NCBI GenBank assembly: GCA_020975725.1
Contig: QXJR01000019.1
Coordinates: 372,001 to 436,000, forward strand
DNA: 64,000 nt
Source: Picocystis sp. L7
Taxonomy: Eukaryota; Chlorophyta; Picocystophyceae; Picocystales; Picocystaceae
Direction of reading: 5' to 3'
Of this stretch, positions 1-9,557 are shown one piece after another; position 1 is the stretch's first letter; the number at the start of each line of letters is the position of its first letter. A program made the position numbers and the translations under genes. The notes under the pieces were generated by a model. The model searched no databases and was not told where the DNA came from. It was given only the letters and a program-made list of their open reading frames with translations.

Positions 1-181
1 AGTCGTTGAAGTTATCGATCCCAATCACTCTGTCCCCTCTTTCGTGCAACTGCAACGCTAGCTCGTGCCCAATGAAGCCGGCTGAACCAGTCAGCAGAAT
101 CACTTTGTTGGCAAAGTCAGGTCCAACTTGGCACGCCTGTTTCACTTTGCTTCTCAACTCCCCTATGTTTGACCGTATCAT
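1..181 (-). CDS. NAD-dependent UDP-sugar epimerase, N-terminal part (cut by window edge)
   Basis: The reverse complement of bases 1-120 reads a Rossmann fold start: [12 protein letters not shown], then [15 protein letters not shown]. This is the TGxxGFxG dinucleotide-binding motif and the acidic end of beta-2 of extended short-chain dehydrogenases. The IDNFND ending fits UDP-glucuronate or UDP-glucose 4-epimerases. The first in-frame ATG is at 181, giving about 33 residues ahead of the motif. That frame is closed by a stop near 297, so a short upstream exon remains possible. The catalytic YxxxK lies outside the window. A second epimerase with the same motif is at 7389-8501, in the same orientation. 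Family assignment is sure; substrate is inference. Confidence 0.8.
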   Translation of the reverse strand, partial: MIRSNIGELRSKVKQACQVGPDFANKVILLTGSAGFIGHELALQLHERGDRVIGIDNFND

Positions 182-1755
182 CTGGTGCTCTACACTATCT
201 GCTTTCTTTCGGGTGAGTTGAAACCAGCTCGGTCCCAAAACCACCAACCCCGAGGCACTGCAGTCGGGACGCGAAGTCAGCGGCAAAGTCTCGACGAATC
301 ACGCTGTTCTTTTCGTTCTTGTCACTTACATCAGAATGAGCACCAGGAGTATCCATGCCTGAGCGGTCGGCCAAGGACGCAACAGGACAGAAGCGATCGT
401 GGACGTCGTTGCGGATGTCAGCCATCAACACTTTGTGTCCCGTTCGTCCAGGAATGCCTTGGTTCTGTTCCCTTACCTTTCTGTTGCTGCTCCTTCGGAC
501 CGACTTGACAGTCCCTTCCATCCCGTCGGTCGGATGGGACCCTGGATGTGCCTGTGGCACCGCGCACTGCTCTTCCACAACTCCTTACAACGATGGGCGG
601 GACCCACTTGTCGATCCCCTTCCAGCCTGGGTCAAAGGGGATCGCCCCACCACACACACAGAGAGAGACACCCGGACCCCATTCGGACATCTTGGGGTCG
701 CCCCCCCGTCACAAACAAACAAACAAACAGCCGGTCTCTCTTCCCATCTCTTGGGATCGAAGGGGGGGATCCTACCTACGGTTCGATTGGGACCGTCCCG
801 ACGGATCCAAAAGGTGAATAGACGGAAGGGAACGACGGGAAGACCCATGTGGAAAGGAAGAGCAAGGGGGGGGTAAGAATGGGCCAGCCCGTAGAGCCTT
901 CGAACGCACCGTCCACACGAAGTGCAAGAAGAAAAGGGGGCTATATGGACGGGTGATTTGCAAACGCTCGCCTTTTCGAAGCGACGGCACACCCACAAAT
1001 TGTGCTACCGATCGTTCCATTGTCAGTCTGTGGAAGGTCGAAACACATCTCGAGTGTTGGTCGCCCCATCGAGCAAGCAAACCGCATGCAAAGATTTCGA
1101 TGGACCGTAACAAGCAATCATTGGTTACGGTGAGAGCACGAGAGCTTGTCGATGCGCATCGAGCACATCTCCGCCTCAGAAGGCGACATGGTTAAGAAAT
1201 CCAAAGAGACCACGATGCACCGTCCACCGTAGCGATCGGATAGGCCGTCCCGCACATCGGATGCAAGGGAACAAGGTTTGGTACGTCCAAGCAGTGGACG
1301 AGGAAGAGGGCGAGGCAAGCCACGACCGACGAGACGAGAAGGGACGGTATTCGGGAGACGCTTGATGTGGCCGTTCAACTTGAGGCGAGTGAGTTTTCAA
1401 GGATCCACCCCACCACCCGTCCACTTGGCACGCCCTTGCGTTTCCTCCGCGTTTGTAGGTGTGGAGAAGGTGTTTCTTGCTTCCACCACGTGACCATCAC
1501 CGTCCACTTGTCCATGAATGGTTTCGGACACGCGTCTTCTCCCTCATCCTTTCCCCTCTGTCCCCCCCTTCCCATCGAGTCGTGAGTCCTCCTTTCCTCG
1601 ACAAGCGAGCCGTTTCGATCGAGCCTTGGGTGTCGGGTGCGAGTCCCTGGGAGGACGTGGGGGTCGGTTCTCGTCTCCCAGTGCGCCATTTCCTCGTTTT
1701 GGCGCAGTCGGAAGGGGTGTCGCACGGCGCACCTGTCGAGCTGAAGGAGCAGGCG
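182..1755. promoter_or_regulatory. Intergenic region between divergent epimerase and RNF4-like genes
   Basis: About 1.5 kb without a recognisable gene; the open frames here are short, overlap on both strands and match no family I know. It lies between two divergently transcribed genes, so it should hold both promoters. It contains a 10-bp inverted repeat, CGATCCCCTT at 612-621 and AAGGGGATCG at 635-644 with a 13-nt loop, which recurs in similar form upstream of other genes. There is also a short CA/GA-rich run around 650-670 and an ACAA run near 715-730. Confidence 0.5.
612..644. repeat. Inverted repeat CGATCCCCTT/AAGGGGATCG
   Basis: Two perfect 10-bp arms (612-621 and 635-644) separated by 13 nt. 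The same GGGGATCG word in a hairpin occurs at 62693-62711 before the MscS-like gene. It may be a regulatory element. Confidence 0.6.
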
Positions 1756-2439
1756 ATGGCGCAGACGAGGAGATCGAGCGTGGTGTGGGTGGACGAGGTG
1801 CAGAGGGAAGGCAGGAAGGAAGCAGGAGGCGCCTCGGATGGCGTGGTGGACCTCACCGTCGCAGGACACACGCCGAAGCGCAGGAAGAGAACCGAAGAAG
1901 AATGCGTGATCGTGCGCGAAATCAAGGTGCGTGAACGAAACCAGGAACGAGAAGGGATGGGTGACGTGCGGAAGAAGGAGACCGTGCCCTGGAGAGAAGG
2001 ATCTGGGAAGACACGCGAAGCCCAGGACAGGAAGTCCGTGGGAGCACGAAAGCGACGTGTCCGCACCAGGCCGAAGCGAGAGAGGAGGTCGGAAGAGACG
2101 GAAGCGGGAATGTGGGCTGACCGAGATCGTGCTCGAAACGTGGTGCAGAAACGAAACCGAACGCGCCCACCACCACCACCACCCCTCAACGCCGTGGAGA
2201 TCGTCGATCCAGCCACTTTGAAACGCACAGGAACTGGTGCGAGGAAAAAGACAAACGTGACACCAGAGACCGCCAAAAAATGCACCGTGTGCCTGGGAGA
2301 AATGGAAAAGATGAGTAGCACTACGTGCGGGCATGTGTTCTGTTGGGACTGCATACGCAGAGCGGTGGCAACACAACAAAAGTGTCCTACCTGCAGGAAA
2401 AAACTGACCACCAAACAAATCCACCGCATCTACCTTTGA
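1756..2439 (+). CDS. RNF4-like RING E3, candidate SUMO-targeted ubiquitin ligase
   Basis: 227 residues from the first ATG in frame; the frame is open further upstream but without an ATG. The C-terminus is a C3HC4 RING: CTVC, CGHVFCWDC, then CPTCRKKL, ending KQIHRIYL. That last stretch closely matches the end of RNF4 (CRKKINHKRYHPIYI). The N-terminal part has hydrophobic-acidic patches that look like SUMO-interacting motifs: VVDLTV and CVIVRE. Known RNF4/Slx8 proteins use such motifs to bind SUMO chains and then ubiquitylate the target in the nucleus. The basic middle may contain an unproven intron (AAG/GTGCGT at 1927 to a CAG near 2150). The RING is certain; STUbL function is inference from the two features together. 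Confidence 0.75.
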   Translation: MAQTRRSSVVWVDEVQREGRKEAGGASDGVVDLTVAGHTPKRRKRTEEECVIVREIKVRERNQEREGMGDVRKKETVPWREGSGKTREAQDRKSVGARKRRVRTRPKRERRSEETEAGMWADRDRARNVVQKRNRTRPPPPPPLNAVEIVDPATLKRTGTGARKKTNVTPETAKKCTVCLGEMEKMSSTTCGHVFCWDCIRRAVATQQKCPTCRKKLTTKQIHRIYL

Positions 2440-2760
2440 AACGTATCAACCCAAAGGGTTCCCAGACTCGTACTCCTGGGAAGACCAAGTTTGGCACCTA
2501 AGAAGCGACCGAGACGAGTCTCGGTTTCCGCACCTCAAATTTGCACCCATGATGCAAGTCTTGAAAATAAGCGAGGTTCCTTCAGTAGAGATTCAAAATG
2601 AAAGATTTATTCGTGATGCTGAGCTAGCTGTCCGATCCGAAGTGCATGCACTCAGATGGCCCATGCTTCCCCGCTCAGGTGGTACAGTACGCCATATGGG
2701 ATATTGTGACCCAGCACTCATGTAAAATGCATGACTTCCTAATTTCCTGGCACGCCGCAT
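2440..2760. other. Convergent 3' intergenic spacer
   Basis: 321 bp between the stop codons of two converging genes. It should hold both 3' UTRs. I see no ORF of interest or other element. Confidence 0.5.
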
Positions 2761-4461
2761 CTACTTTTGCAAGCCTATGAGCGACCGTGCAGACTTTTTC
2801 TTGGCAGCTGTTCTTCTCCCTGAAAGCTTCCAATAAAGCAGTGCGAAGGCTACCATCACTGCCAAGCTTAGCATGCCAAACACGTGGTAGGACCGCAGGG
2901 TTCTGAAATAGCTGCTCCACTCATTGCCATCGTCCTGACTGCTGCTCGACTTGAAGGAAACTTTTTCTGAAGCTTTGCCCTGTTTGTTCTTCTTGGCAGG
3001 GTGAGAAACAGTCTTTTCAGGATCCTCCATGTTTATAGAACTCCAAATGATGCCCTGTTTTTCGAGTTGGGTGTATACTTTCCGGTAGTCTTTTGGTCCA
3101 AATTTTCGATTTACTTTTGACCGCTTCCATGTCTTCAGTGACGTGCGTTTTTCGTAATCCACGACGCTTGAATCATGACAAAGATCACAGGAGGCTCTAC
3201 AATGATATGCCATATAGGATATGTTGTTCGTGCATTCCCCCCTCTTTGCCCATCCTGGGCAGTTACTATTTAAATCAACACATCGACCTTCGAACTCTGG
3301 AAGTGAGCGTAAGTGAGCATGTGCTGCCTCTTTGGAGCTTGGGACGCAGCTTTCAGGGCGATTCAACTCCTTGCATACATAATGTTCTCTTGGTGTTCTC
3401 TCAGCGTTGTCCAGGCCACCGCACTTCCTGGCAATGAGGTCCCTCGTCGAATTGTAAATAGAATGAAGCGTGTATAGGGACAGGTCTTCCCGACGCTGGG
3501 CATACCGATCCAGCCTGGGGTAAAGTATAAGATCCTCCTTCTTTGGAGGCTCGGGAAACAGCTTTCCAGGGCAATCAAGCATTTGGTATTTGTGGTACCA
3601 ATGCTTGTCAAAGGCATAGTCTTCCACAGAATTCAACAAAGCGTAGTGTATGAACACTGGCCAAGGGTCAAAGAAAGCTGCGTACCCAGGGTACAAGATA
3701 GCACGAGGGGGCACGTCGTGGTGGATGCCCAGTTCGGCACATGCAAACGAGTATCCATACATTTCTGAGATCCATGGTGGATCCTTCGCATGGGTCTTGT
3801 CTGAAGATCCTTCAACAGGCCAGTTACCTGGTTCCGCCCGGATTATCGCAGAGTAATTGTACCACAGTGGTGCGACCTTTCTGAGGTCGTCTTTGTGCAT
3901 TAAATAGTATCCACCAACCATCTCTGCGTCGTCGGGGTGTTGAAGGATTTGTTTGATGTTCATGTGCACAGATTTTCTTAGTCCGAAGAGGTATTCGTGC
4001 CTGGCCGACGCTGCCTTTCCCTTCCCGACGTCGAACATGTCCAGGCTAAAATTGTTTGCGAACACCATGTCTGTGTCCAACACGAGGATGTACTCTGCAT
4101 CGGTGGAAGTTTGTTCCAGCCACAATTCCAGCGACTTGGGTTTGTTGTGGGGTGGATAAAAATCGTTGTTTTTCGCGTTCCTCGCCCAGTTCTTGTGTAC
4201 GAACGTGTCTTTCACGATGTCCATTCCGGGTGGATTGGGATCGTCGCAGGCCATCAGCCGCGTGATGGGTGCGTCCACACCCACCCTCTTGGCACTGTCC
4301 AACAGCGTGGCGGATTGCCAATCGAAGTAGTCGTTGCATTCCGTGCTGAACACCACGTGCACGTTGCTCCTGGCCTGGGCTGCGAGGACCATCGACGCCA
4401 TCACCAACCATTGCGCCATCGTTTCCATGTCACGCGGCATCCGCCACCCTGGTGGTTTCAT
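2761..4461 (-). CDS. SGT1: Peptidyl-serine alpha-galactosyltransferase-like membrane protein with ShK domain
   Basis: 566 residues. An N-terminal hydrophobic signal (about 15-32) precedes a glycosyltransferase domain with the family-typical ECNDYFDWQ at 41-49 and a DTD metal/sugar-nucleotide motif at 129-131. A six-cysteine ShK domain follows at about 394-428 (CVDLNSNCP to CDLC). A single transmembrane helix at about 526-545 is followed by a basic tail. Plant and Chlamydomonas SGT1 share this order and add galactose to serine of extensin-like hydroxyproline-rich proteins in the ER/Golgi. Several ATGs lie close together (residues 1, 8, 12, 15), so the start is uncertain; I use the first. The nearby UDP-sugar epimerases suggest a cell-surface glycan neighbourhood, though eukaryotic clustering is weak evidence. 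Confidence 0.85.
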   Translation of the reverse strand: MKPPGWRMPRDMETMAQWLVMASMVLAAQARSNVHVVFSTECNDYFDWQSATLLDSAKRVGVDAPITRLMACDDPNPPGMDIVKDTFVHKNWARNAKNNDFYPPHNKPKSLELWLEQTSTDAEYILVLDTDMVFANNFSLDMFDVGKGKAASARHEYLFGLRKSVHMNIKQILQHPDDAEMVGGYYLMHKDDLRKVAPLWYNYSAIIRAEPGNWPVEGSSDKTHAKDPPWISEMYGYSFACAELGIHHDVPPRAILYPGYAAFFDPWPVFIHYALLNSVEDYAFDKHWYHKYQMLDCPGKLFPEPPKKEDLILYPRLDRYAQRREDLSLYTLHSIYNSTRDLIARKCGGLDNAERTPREHYVCKELNRPESCVPSSKEAAHAHLRSLPEFEGRCVDLNSNCPGWAKRGECTNNISYMAYHCRASCDLCHDSSVVDYEKRTSLKTWKRSKVNRKFGPKDYRKVYTQLEKQGIIWSSINMEDPEKTVSHPAKKNKQGKASEKVSFKSSSSQDDGNEWSSYFRTLRSYHVFGMLSLAVMVAFALLYWKLSGRRTAAKKKSARSLIGLQK

Positions 4462-4623
4462 GTGACCCTAGGATGTCACCCCATACCTTGGGCTCGGACC
4501 CACGCCCTGGTCCCTATTGGTTGAGGGGGGGGGGCAGAAAGGGCAGCCGAACCCACGAGAAGGGCGAATTGAGGGAGAAACGCGAAGAAGTTGGGTGGTG
4601 CAAGGAGATTCGTGGACCATTTA

Positions 4624-6450
4624 TTACCGAAGCTCGTCCTCCAGATAGGAGTATTCGAAAACCATCTCGTTCTTGGAACGTTGGCACCAGCCGTCCAGGG
4701 AAGGAGCTCCATCCTTGGTGTCGCGGGTGAACGTCGGGTCAAAGTAAATGTAGGGACCAGCCTCAAGCTTCTCTGTGACTGCCACAGGCGGAGCACTGCG
4801 CATAAACCATGCCCCAAACTTGGTGTGAAATCTCCAGCCCTGTGCCTTCAGCAGCTTTGCAGCCAAATACTGTTGCAAGGTGCCCTGTTGATAATAAAAC
4901 GCAAAAAATACCCCGTCCAGACCCAACCGCTGAAAAAACGCAGGTGAATCTATGGACGGCAGTGGGGTCTTGGGATAGCTTGCCGGTATAAGATTCGGCG
5001 GAACAACTGGGTTCTTTGTCAACGTCTGGCGTTTTCTGAACTCACCATCCCGTGGCAGTGGAACGTTCTGCCGCCATGCCTCCAGACCCACAGGGGGCGG
5101 TTTGACTGCTGGCTCCTTCCCCTCCTCCAAAGGCATGCCATCTTTTAGAACTGGCCTTCGTCCTGGAGATGCTGGTGGAAGGTGCGCCTGTGGAAATGCG
5201 CCGGTAGATTGCACAGCTTGCGGCTCGCCCACTGCAGGTGGCATGGAGGCCCTCTCATTCAAAGAGTACGCAGTACTTCCTGATGCTCCCACTCCCCGTG
5301 CCGCTTGCCCTGCATACAAACCCACGGGTGGAGCTGGTGCTTGTCCGGGCGTGACATCTATGCTTTCAGATTCGGCTCCCAAAGAGGCTGCTTGCATCTT
5401 TTTGGCTAGTGTTTCTGTTCCAGCACCACCCAGAGCTGCCTGGGCTGCACCCCATGCTTGGGAGGGAGGCGCTGCTCCCGTCGGAGATGGAGGTTGAGCA
5501 GAATGCACCATTGGCTTTGCTGGAGGCACAGTGCTGGCAGCTTTTGGGGCTGTTGCTGTTACGGGCATGGGTTTTACTGCTTTTTTCTCCGCAGGTTTCG
5601 TCTCCTTCTCCTTCTCGCGCTCCTTTTCTGCTTCCTTCTCCTTCTCTAACTTAGCTGCACTTGCCGCAGCCGTTGGGGAGGTTGGCACCGGCGTTGGTGG
5701 CACCGTGGCCTTGGAGGTGGAATGATCCACATTGTGAGAGATGTCCTTCACGTCTACCATATCCAGGGGGAACTCGTCGTAGACAGTATCATCATCGATG
5801 AAGTCTGGTTCCGTGCACGCTTCCAAGTAGTACTCCAGTTGGTCCTTGAGGTTGTCCATGATCATATCTGGCGTGGTTTGCTCATTGTTGAGTAGCCTGA
5901 GCACTTGCTCCAGTTTCCTGATGTGTTCTTTGTGCTGTGAGACGAGTTGTTCCAGTTCTTCCACTTTGGCGGGAGGTTTTTTGTTTTTCTTCACGGCAGC
6001 CATTTCGGACTCGATTTCCCCTTCGAAGGTTTCGATCTGCACTTCGAGCGTTTGCATGGTTTCTGTGAGCCAGTCTTCGGTTTCGGCTCTGGCTCTTTCC
6101 GTGGGATCCATTTGCGACCTCTTTTGTGCGAGTCCTTCTTTGGAGAAGGCTTTGGTTTTGGAAGCCCTTTCGAGCACTTTGAAGCTCTCCATTTTGCTTT
6201 CGATGAGCTTCCTCGCGGCCACCAGCTGCGTGTTGTCTTTGACGTCTGTGGAGGAGATCCATCCTCGGATTTGGTCTCGGTATCTCTGCAGTTTTTTGAG
6301 ATCTTTCTTGAGTTCTGCTTCCACTTTGTCTCGTTTGTCGGGTTCGCTGGCTTCCACCTTTTCCCACGTGGCGTCGAACACCTCCACCCCTTCTTGCACC
6401 TTCTTCAGCGTCCGTTCGATCTCCTGCTGCAGTTTCCGGTTGGCGCTCAT
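4624..6450 (-). CDS. CNOT3: CCR4-NOT complex subunit 3 (NOT3/NOT5)
   Basis: 608 residues. The N-terminus (MSANRKLQQEIERTLKKVQE and on to about 230) is the conserved coiled-coil Not3 domain. A Pro/Ala/Ser-rich linker (about 250-480) follows. The C-terminal NOT box (about 505-608) contains FFQRLGLDGVFFAFYYQQGT and ends WCQRSKNEMVFEYSYLEDEL. In yeast, animals and plants this subunit pairs with NOT2 and anchors on NOT1 for mRNA deadenylation and codon-dependent decay. The ATG at 6450 is the natural start. The gene is intronless here. Its stop lies 163 bp from the start of the galactosyltransferase gene on the same strand, so that small gap must contain the next promoter. Upstream is a long pyrimidine/purine repeat. 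Confidence 0.95.
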   Translation of the reverse strand: MSANRKLQQEIERTLKKVQEGVEVFDATWEKVEASEPDKRDKVEAELKKDLKKLQRYRDQIRGWISSTDVKDNTQLVAARKLIESKMESFKVLERASKTKAFSKEGLAQKRSQMDPTERARAETEDWLTETMQTLEVQIETFEGEIESEMAAVKKNKKPPAKVEELEQLVSQHKEHIRKLEQVLRLLNNEQTTPDMIMDNLKDQLEYYLEACTEPDFIDDDTVYDEFPLDMVDVKDISHNVDHSTSKATVPPTPVPTSPTAAASAAKLEKEKEAEKEREKEKETKPAEKKAVKPMPVTATAPKAASTVPPAKPMVHSAQPPSPTGAAPPSQAWGAAQAALGGAGTETLAKKMQAASLGAESESIDVTPGQAPAPPVGLYAGQAARGVGASGSTAYSLNERASMPPAVGEPQAVQSTGAFPQAHLPPASPGRRPVLKDGMPLEEGKEPAVKPPPVGLEAWRQNVPLPRDGEFRKRQTLTKNPVVPPNLIPASYPKTPLPSIDSPAFFQRLGLDGVFFAFYYQQGTLQQYLAAKLLKAQGWRFHTKFGAWFMRSAPPVAVTEKLEAGPYIYFDPTFTRDTKDGAPSLDGWCQRSKNEMVFEYSYLEDELR

Positions 6451-7388
6451 GGCGTCGTCGTCCCTGGCTAGGCCGTGCCTACGCGACGCTCAACCACACG
6501 CGCTCTCGTCCCAAACCAACGCCTCTCCAATGCCCTGGTGCCCTGCCCTCCCCCCCCCTCCATTCCCTCTCCCTCAATCTCCACTCCCCCAATCCCTCCA
6601 CTCCCTCTCTCTCTCGACCCCTCTCCCCCATTCCCACTCCCTCTCCCCCAATCCCTCTCTCCCCCATTCCCACTCCCTCTCCCCCAATCCCTCTCTCTCT
6701 CTCCATCCCTATCTCTCTGCATGCCTCTCCCCCAATCCCTCTCTCCACGCCCTCTCTCTCCATCCCTATCTCTCTCCATCCCTCTCCCCCAATCCCTCTC
6801 CCCCAATTCATCTCCCCCAATTCATCTCCCTCGATCCCTCTCGCTCGCTCGCTCGCTCGCTCACTCTCGATCCATCTCTCTCACAAAATCCGTCTCCCTC
6901 CCTCTTTTCTTTCTCTCTTCTCTCTTATTGTCTCCCCATCAATCGCACGCGACTACCTTCCCTCGTTGTGTCGCTCCTCTGCGTCTAGATTGGAAAGCGA
7001 TGGTGCGTGACCCTGTACCCACACACTCGTCACACCTATACACAATCCCACCTTTCGTGGATGTTGAACAAGCACCCACACACTCCTCTCCCTCCATCTC
7101 TTGCCCCTTTCATCGACCGCTCACCTAGGGAAAAGATACTCGACCCTGCTTCCTTGGGATTGGATGCGAGCACGAGGGTACAGTGGACCTTCCACCAGGG
7201 AGAGGGCCTAGAGAAGTGGAATGAGGACAAGGAGAAATCGTGGAGGAAATGTGAGGAGAGGAGGAAAAGAGATGGATGCGCAGGAGAAGTAGAAGGAGAA
7301 GGACAAGGAAAGAAGCGGAAGGGAAGGGAATGGAACGTCCCAACTCCCTCGATACACGAAATGTGACGTGAGATGCACCATCACCGTG
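6451..7388. promoter_or_regulatory. CNOT3 upstream region and epimerase 3' flank
   Basis: 938 bp without a credible gene. The CNOT3-proximal half is the polypyrimidine repeat annotated separately. The rest (about 6960-7388) is purine-rich on the + strand near 7215-7340 and should include the 3' UTR of the minus-strand epimerase. Overlapping frames here are low-complexity translations. Confidence 0.5.
6545..6915. repeat. Polypyrimidine minisatellite (CCCTCTCCCCCAAT type)
   Basis: Degenerate tandem units of CCCTCTCCCCCAATCC and CCATTCCCACT, with a (CTCG)n run at about 6838-6865. On the coding strand of CNOT3 the repeat is purine-rich (GAGAGGGATTGGGGGAG) and starts about 95 bp upstream of the ATG. 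A related repeat with the same AGAGGGATTGAGGGAGAG core occurs at 50735-50965. Confidence 0.8.
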
Positions 7389-8501
7389 CTAAAAAGGCTC
7401 GTAATTCCACTCCTCCTCGCTGACCCTGGAACCATCTGCGCCATGGTGATCCAAATACCAAGCGACCGATCGACCAATGCCCTCGTCCAAAGAAACCTTT
7501 GGAGCGTACCCCAAGTCCCTGCACGCAGCAGATATGTCCGCGTGTGTGAACAAAACGTCGCCTGATTGAGGCATGGGAATGTAATGGGTGGTGGCAGACC
7601 TGCGGAGATGCTTCTGCAGGGTCTCCACAAGCTTTGTCACCGTCACAGGGTGGGTGTTACCCAGATTGTATATCCTGTACGGGGCAGTCCCGGCCGTGTC
7701 AAGGGCACCGAGGCATCCTTGCACGATGTCGTCGATAAAAGTGAAGTCCCGACCAAGTTCCGATCCTCCTGGTCCCTGAAAGATTCGAATGGTCTCCCCC
7801 TTCAATATCTTCTTGGTGAAGGAAGACACGGCCATGTCTGGCCTTCCCCATGGTCCATACACGGTGAAGAAACGCAAACCCGTGCAGTTCATCCCATGCG
7901 TGTGACTGTAAGCATAAGCGATGAGTTCGTTCGCCCGTTTGGTAGCGGCGTACAAGCTGAGTGGTTGACAGGCCAGTTCGTCTTCTCGGAAAGGAGGAGT
8001 CGCATCGTCCCCGTACACGCTACTGGACGACGCATAAACTACGCGCGTTTCTTCCATTCTTGCGGCTTCCATGACGTTCACGAATCCTCCCAGATTGGCA
8101 TCTGCATAGCTCCTCGCGTCTCGCGACGCGTATCGAACGCCTGGCTGTGCGGCCAAGTGCAGCAGGTGCGTTGCACCGTCGAGCATCGCACGCATCCCTT
8201 TGGCATCGTTCACGTCCCCTTCCACCACTTCCACGCCGATCTGACGCAGCCTTTCGGCCCTCGCACGTTTGATCTGGGCAGGATAGTACGTGCTGAAGGC
8301 GTCCATTCCCAGCACGGCGTCTCCTCTTCGTCGCAGCGCCTTCGCGGCGTGGTATCCCACGAATCCGGCAGCACCCGTCACCACCACCCGCATTTCCTTC
8401 CTTTCAGAGACGTCCTCTCCACTCCTGTGGATCGAAGGGACGCCTCCCTGCGCCTGCACGCGCACGTGCCTCCCGTCCATCGCGGCCGTCGTCCTCGCCA
8501 T
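7389..8501 (-). CDS. GAE: UDP-glucuronate 4-epimerase-like protein (GAE family)
   Basis: 370 residues from the first ATG, or 334 from the ATG at 8393 just ahead of the Rossmann motif (MRVVVTGAAGFVG). The sequence carries HLAAQPGVRYA, SSSSVYG, the catalytic YAATK (YxxxK) and LRFFTVYGPWGRPDMA, all typical of plant and bacterial UDP-GlcA 4-epimerases, which make UDP-galacturonate. Plant GAE proteins usually start with a membrane anchor. Here only a polar extension of about 36 residues precedes the domain, so a soluble form is likely. The start is divergent from the DNAJC9-like gene with a gap of about 110 bp. The first epimerase at the window edge suggests two paralogues. Confidence 0.9.
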   Translation of the reverse strand: MARTTAAMDGRHVRVQAQGGVPSIHRSGEDVSERKEMRVVVTGAAGFVGYHAAKALRRRGDAVLGMDAFSTYYPAQIKRARAERLRQIGVEVVEGDVNDAKGMRAMLDGATHLLHLAAQPGVRYASRDARSYADANLGGFVNVMEAARMEETRVVYASSSSVYGDDATPPFREDELACQPLSLYAATKRANELIAYAYSHTHGMNCTGLRFFTVYGPWGRPDMAVSSFTKKILKGETIRIFQGPGGSELGRDFTFIDDIVQGCLGALDTAGTAPYRIYNLGNTHPVTVTKLVETLQKHLRRSATTHYIPMPQSGDVLFTHADISAACRDLGYAPKVSLDEGIGRSVAWYLDHHGADGSRVSEEEWNYEPF

Positions 8502-8609
8502 CGTCGGTCCAGGCCTGCGCCATTCGCCACGAGAGAAGAAACTCCCTGCTGCCCTTCCTCGACGGCCTCGTTAACAGGAGTAGGGTTTAGCAAAGGGGAG
8601 GGCGGGAGG

Positions 8610-9557
8610 ATGGGCGCACAAACCAGCACGAAGACGTGCGCGATGGACGAAGAGAGGCCGCTGTACGAGGTGAACAGAGGCGCGGACGTCGACGTTCGGT
8701 GGGAAGGAGGGATTCGGGACGTTGAAGAAGAGAGAGAGGAAGAAAAGAAAAGGTGAAGCTGACGCGAAAGGACGGTCGCGAAGGTGCTTGGAGTGGCGAA
8801 GGATGCGAGTGCAGAAGAGATACGCGCCGCGTATCGACGCCGTGCACTCCAAATGCATCCAGATCGGAACCGAGGGAAGGAAGACGAAGCCAAGGAAAGG
8901 TTCCAGCAGCTGCAGAAGGTGTACGCAGTGCTCAGCGATCCGGCAAAACGAAAGGTGTACGATCGAACGGGTCGCATCGACGACGCCGACGAACTCGCAG
9001 GAGAGAAGTTCGACCAGCTCTACGAGTACTATCGGACGATGTATCGGGAAGTGACGGAAGAAGACGTGCTCGAATTCGAGGCCCAATATCGAGGGTCCGA
9101 GGAGGAGAAGCAGGACTTGTTCAAGTACTATCGGAACTTCCAAGGTCGCATGGACAAGGTGTTCGCGTGGCTCATGTGTTCCCGTCCGGAGGCGGATTCT
9201 CATCGCTTTCGCGATTGGATCGAAGCCGAGGCGGATTGCGGCAACCTGGAGCGCTATCCGGCGTACAAGAAGTGGGTGCGAGGTGTGAACAAGAAGCCGG
9301 CGCCGAAGGATCCCCTTCGACTCGCCTCCTTCGAGAAGAAATCGAGGGTCACGTCCCGCAGCAGCGATGGAGACGGGCAAGACTTGGCTATGATGATACG
9401 CAACCGAGGCAAGGATCGTTCCTCGAGCCTCTTGGCGTCTCTGGAGGCCAAGTACGCGCCAGCGTCTCGGAAGCGGAAGCCACGTGCACCGCCCACCGAG
9501 GTCGATTTCGAGGCTGCACGCGCGCGTTTGGCGTCTCGTCCGCGCGTTCCACGGTGA
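8610..9557 (+). CDS. DNAJC9: DNAJC9-like J-domain cochaperone (2 exons)
   Basis: Exon 1 is 8610..8669 (or from the ATG at 8643), exon 2 is 8784..9557; the intron of 114 bp is GTGAAC...GAAG. The junction restores the J-domain start PLYE|VLGVAKDAS. The HPD motif is present (LQMHPDRN). Past the J domain the text follows DNAJC9: YDRTG..DDADEL, EEDVLEFEAQYRGSEEEKQDL and a basic C-terminus. Human DNAJC9 is a histone H3-H4 cochaperone that recruits HSP70; the conserved post-J region suggests the same role here. Two in-frame ATGs compete for the start. The intron sits only 9 to 20 codons into the gene. Confidence 0.88.

Noticed and set aside
1375-2429. Long minus-strand frames (up to 349 codons) over the RNF4-like gene
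   Set aside because: They are antisense to a gene with a clear RING motif and show Arg/Ser/Pro-rich shadow composition.
5846-6988. 380-codon + frame across CNOT3 and the polypyrimidine repeat
   Set aside because: Antisense to the conserved CNOT3 N-terminus, then Ser/Leu/Pro translation of a simple repeat.
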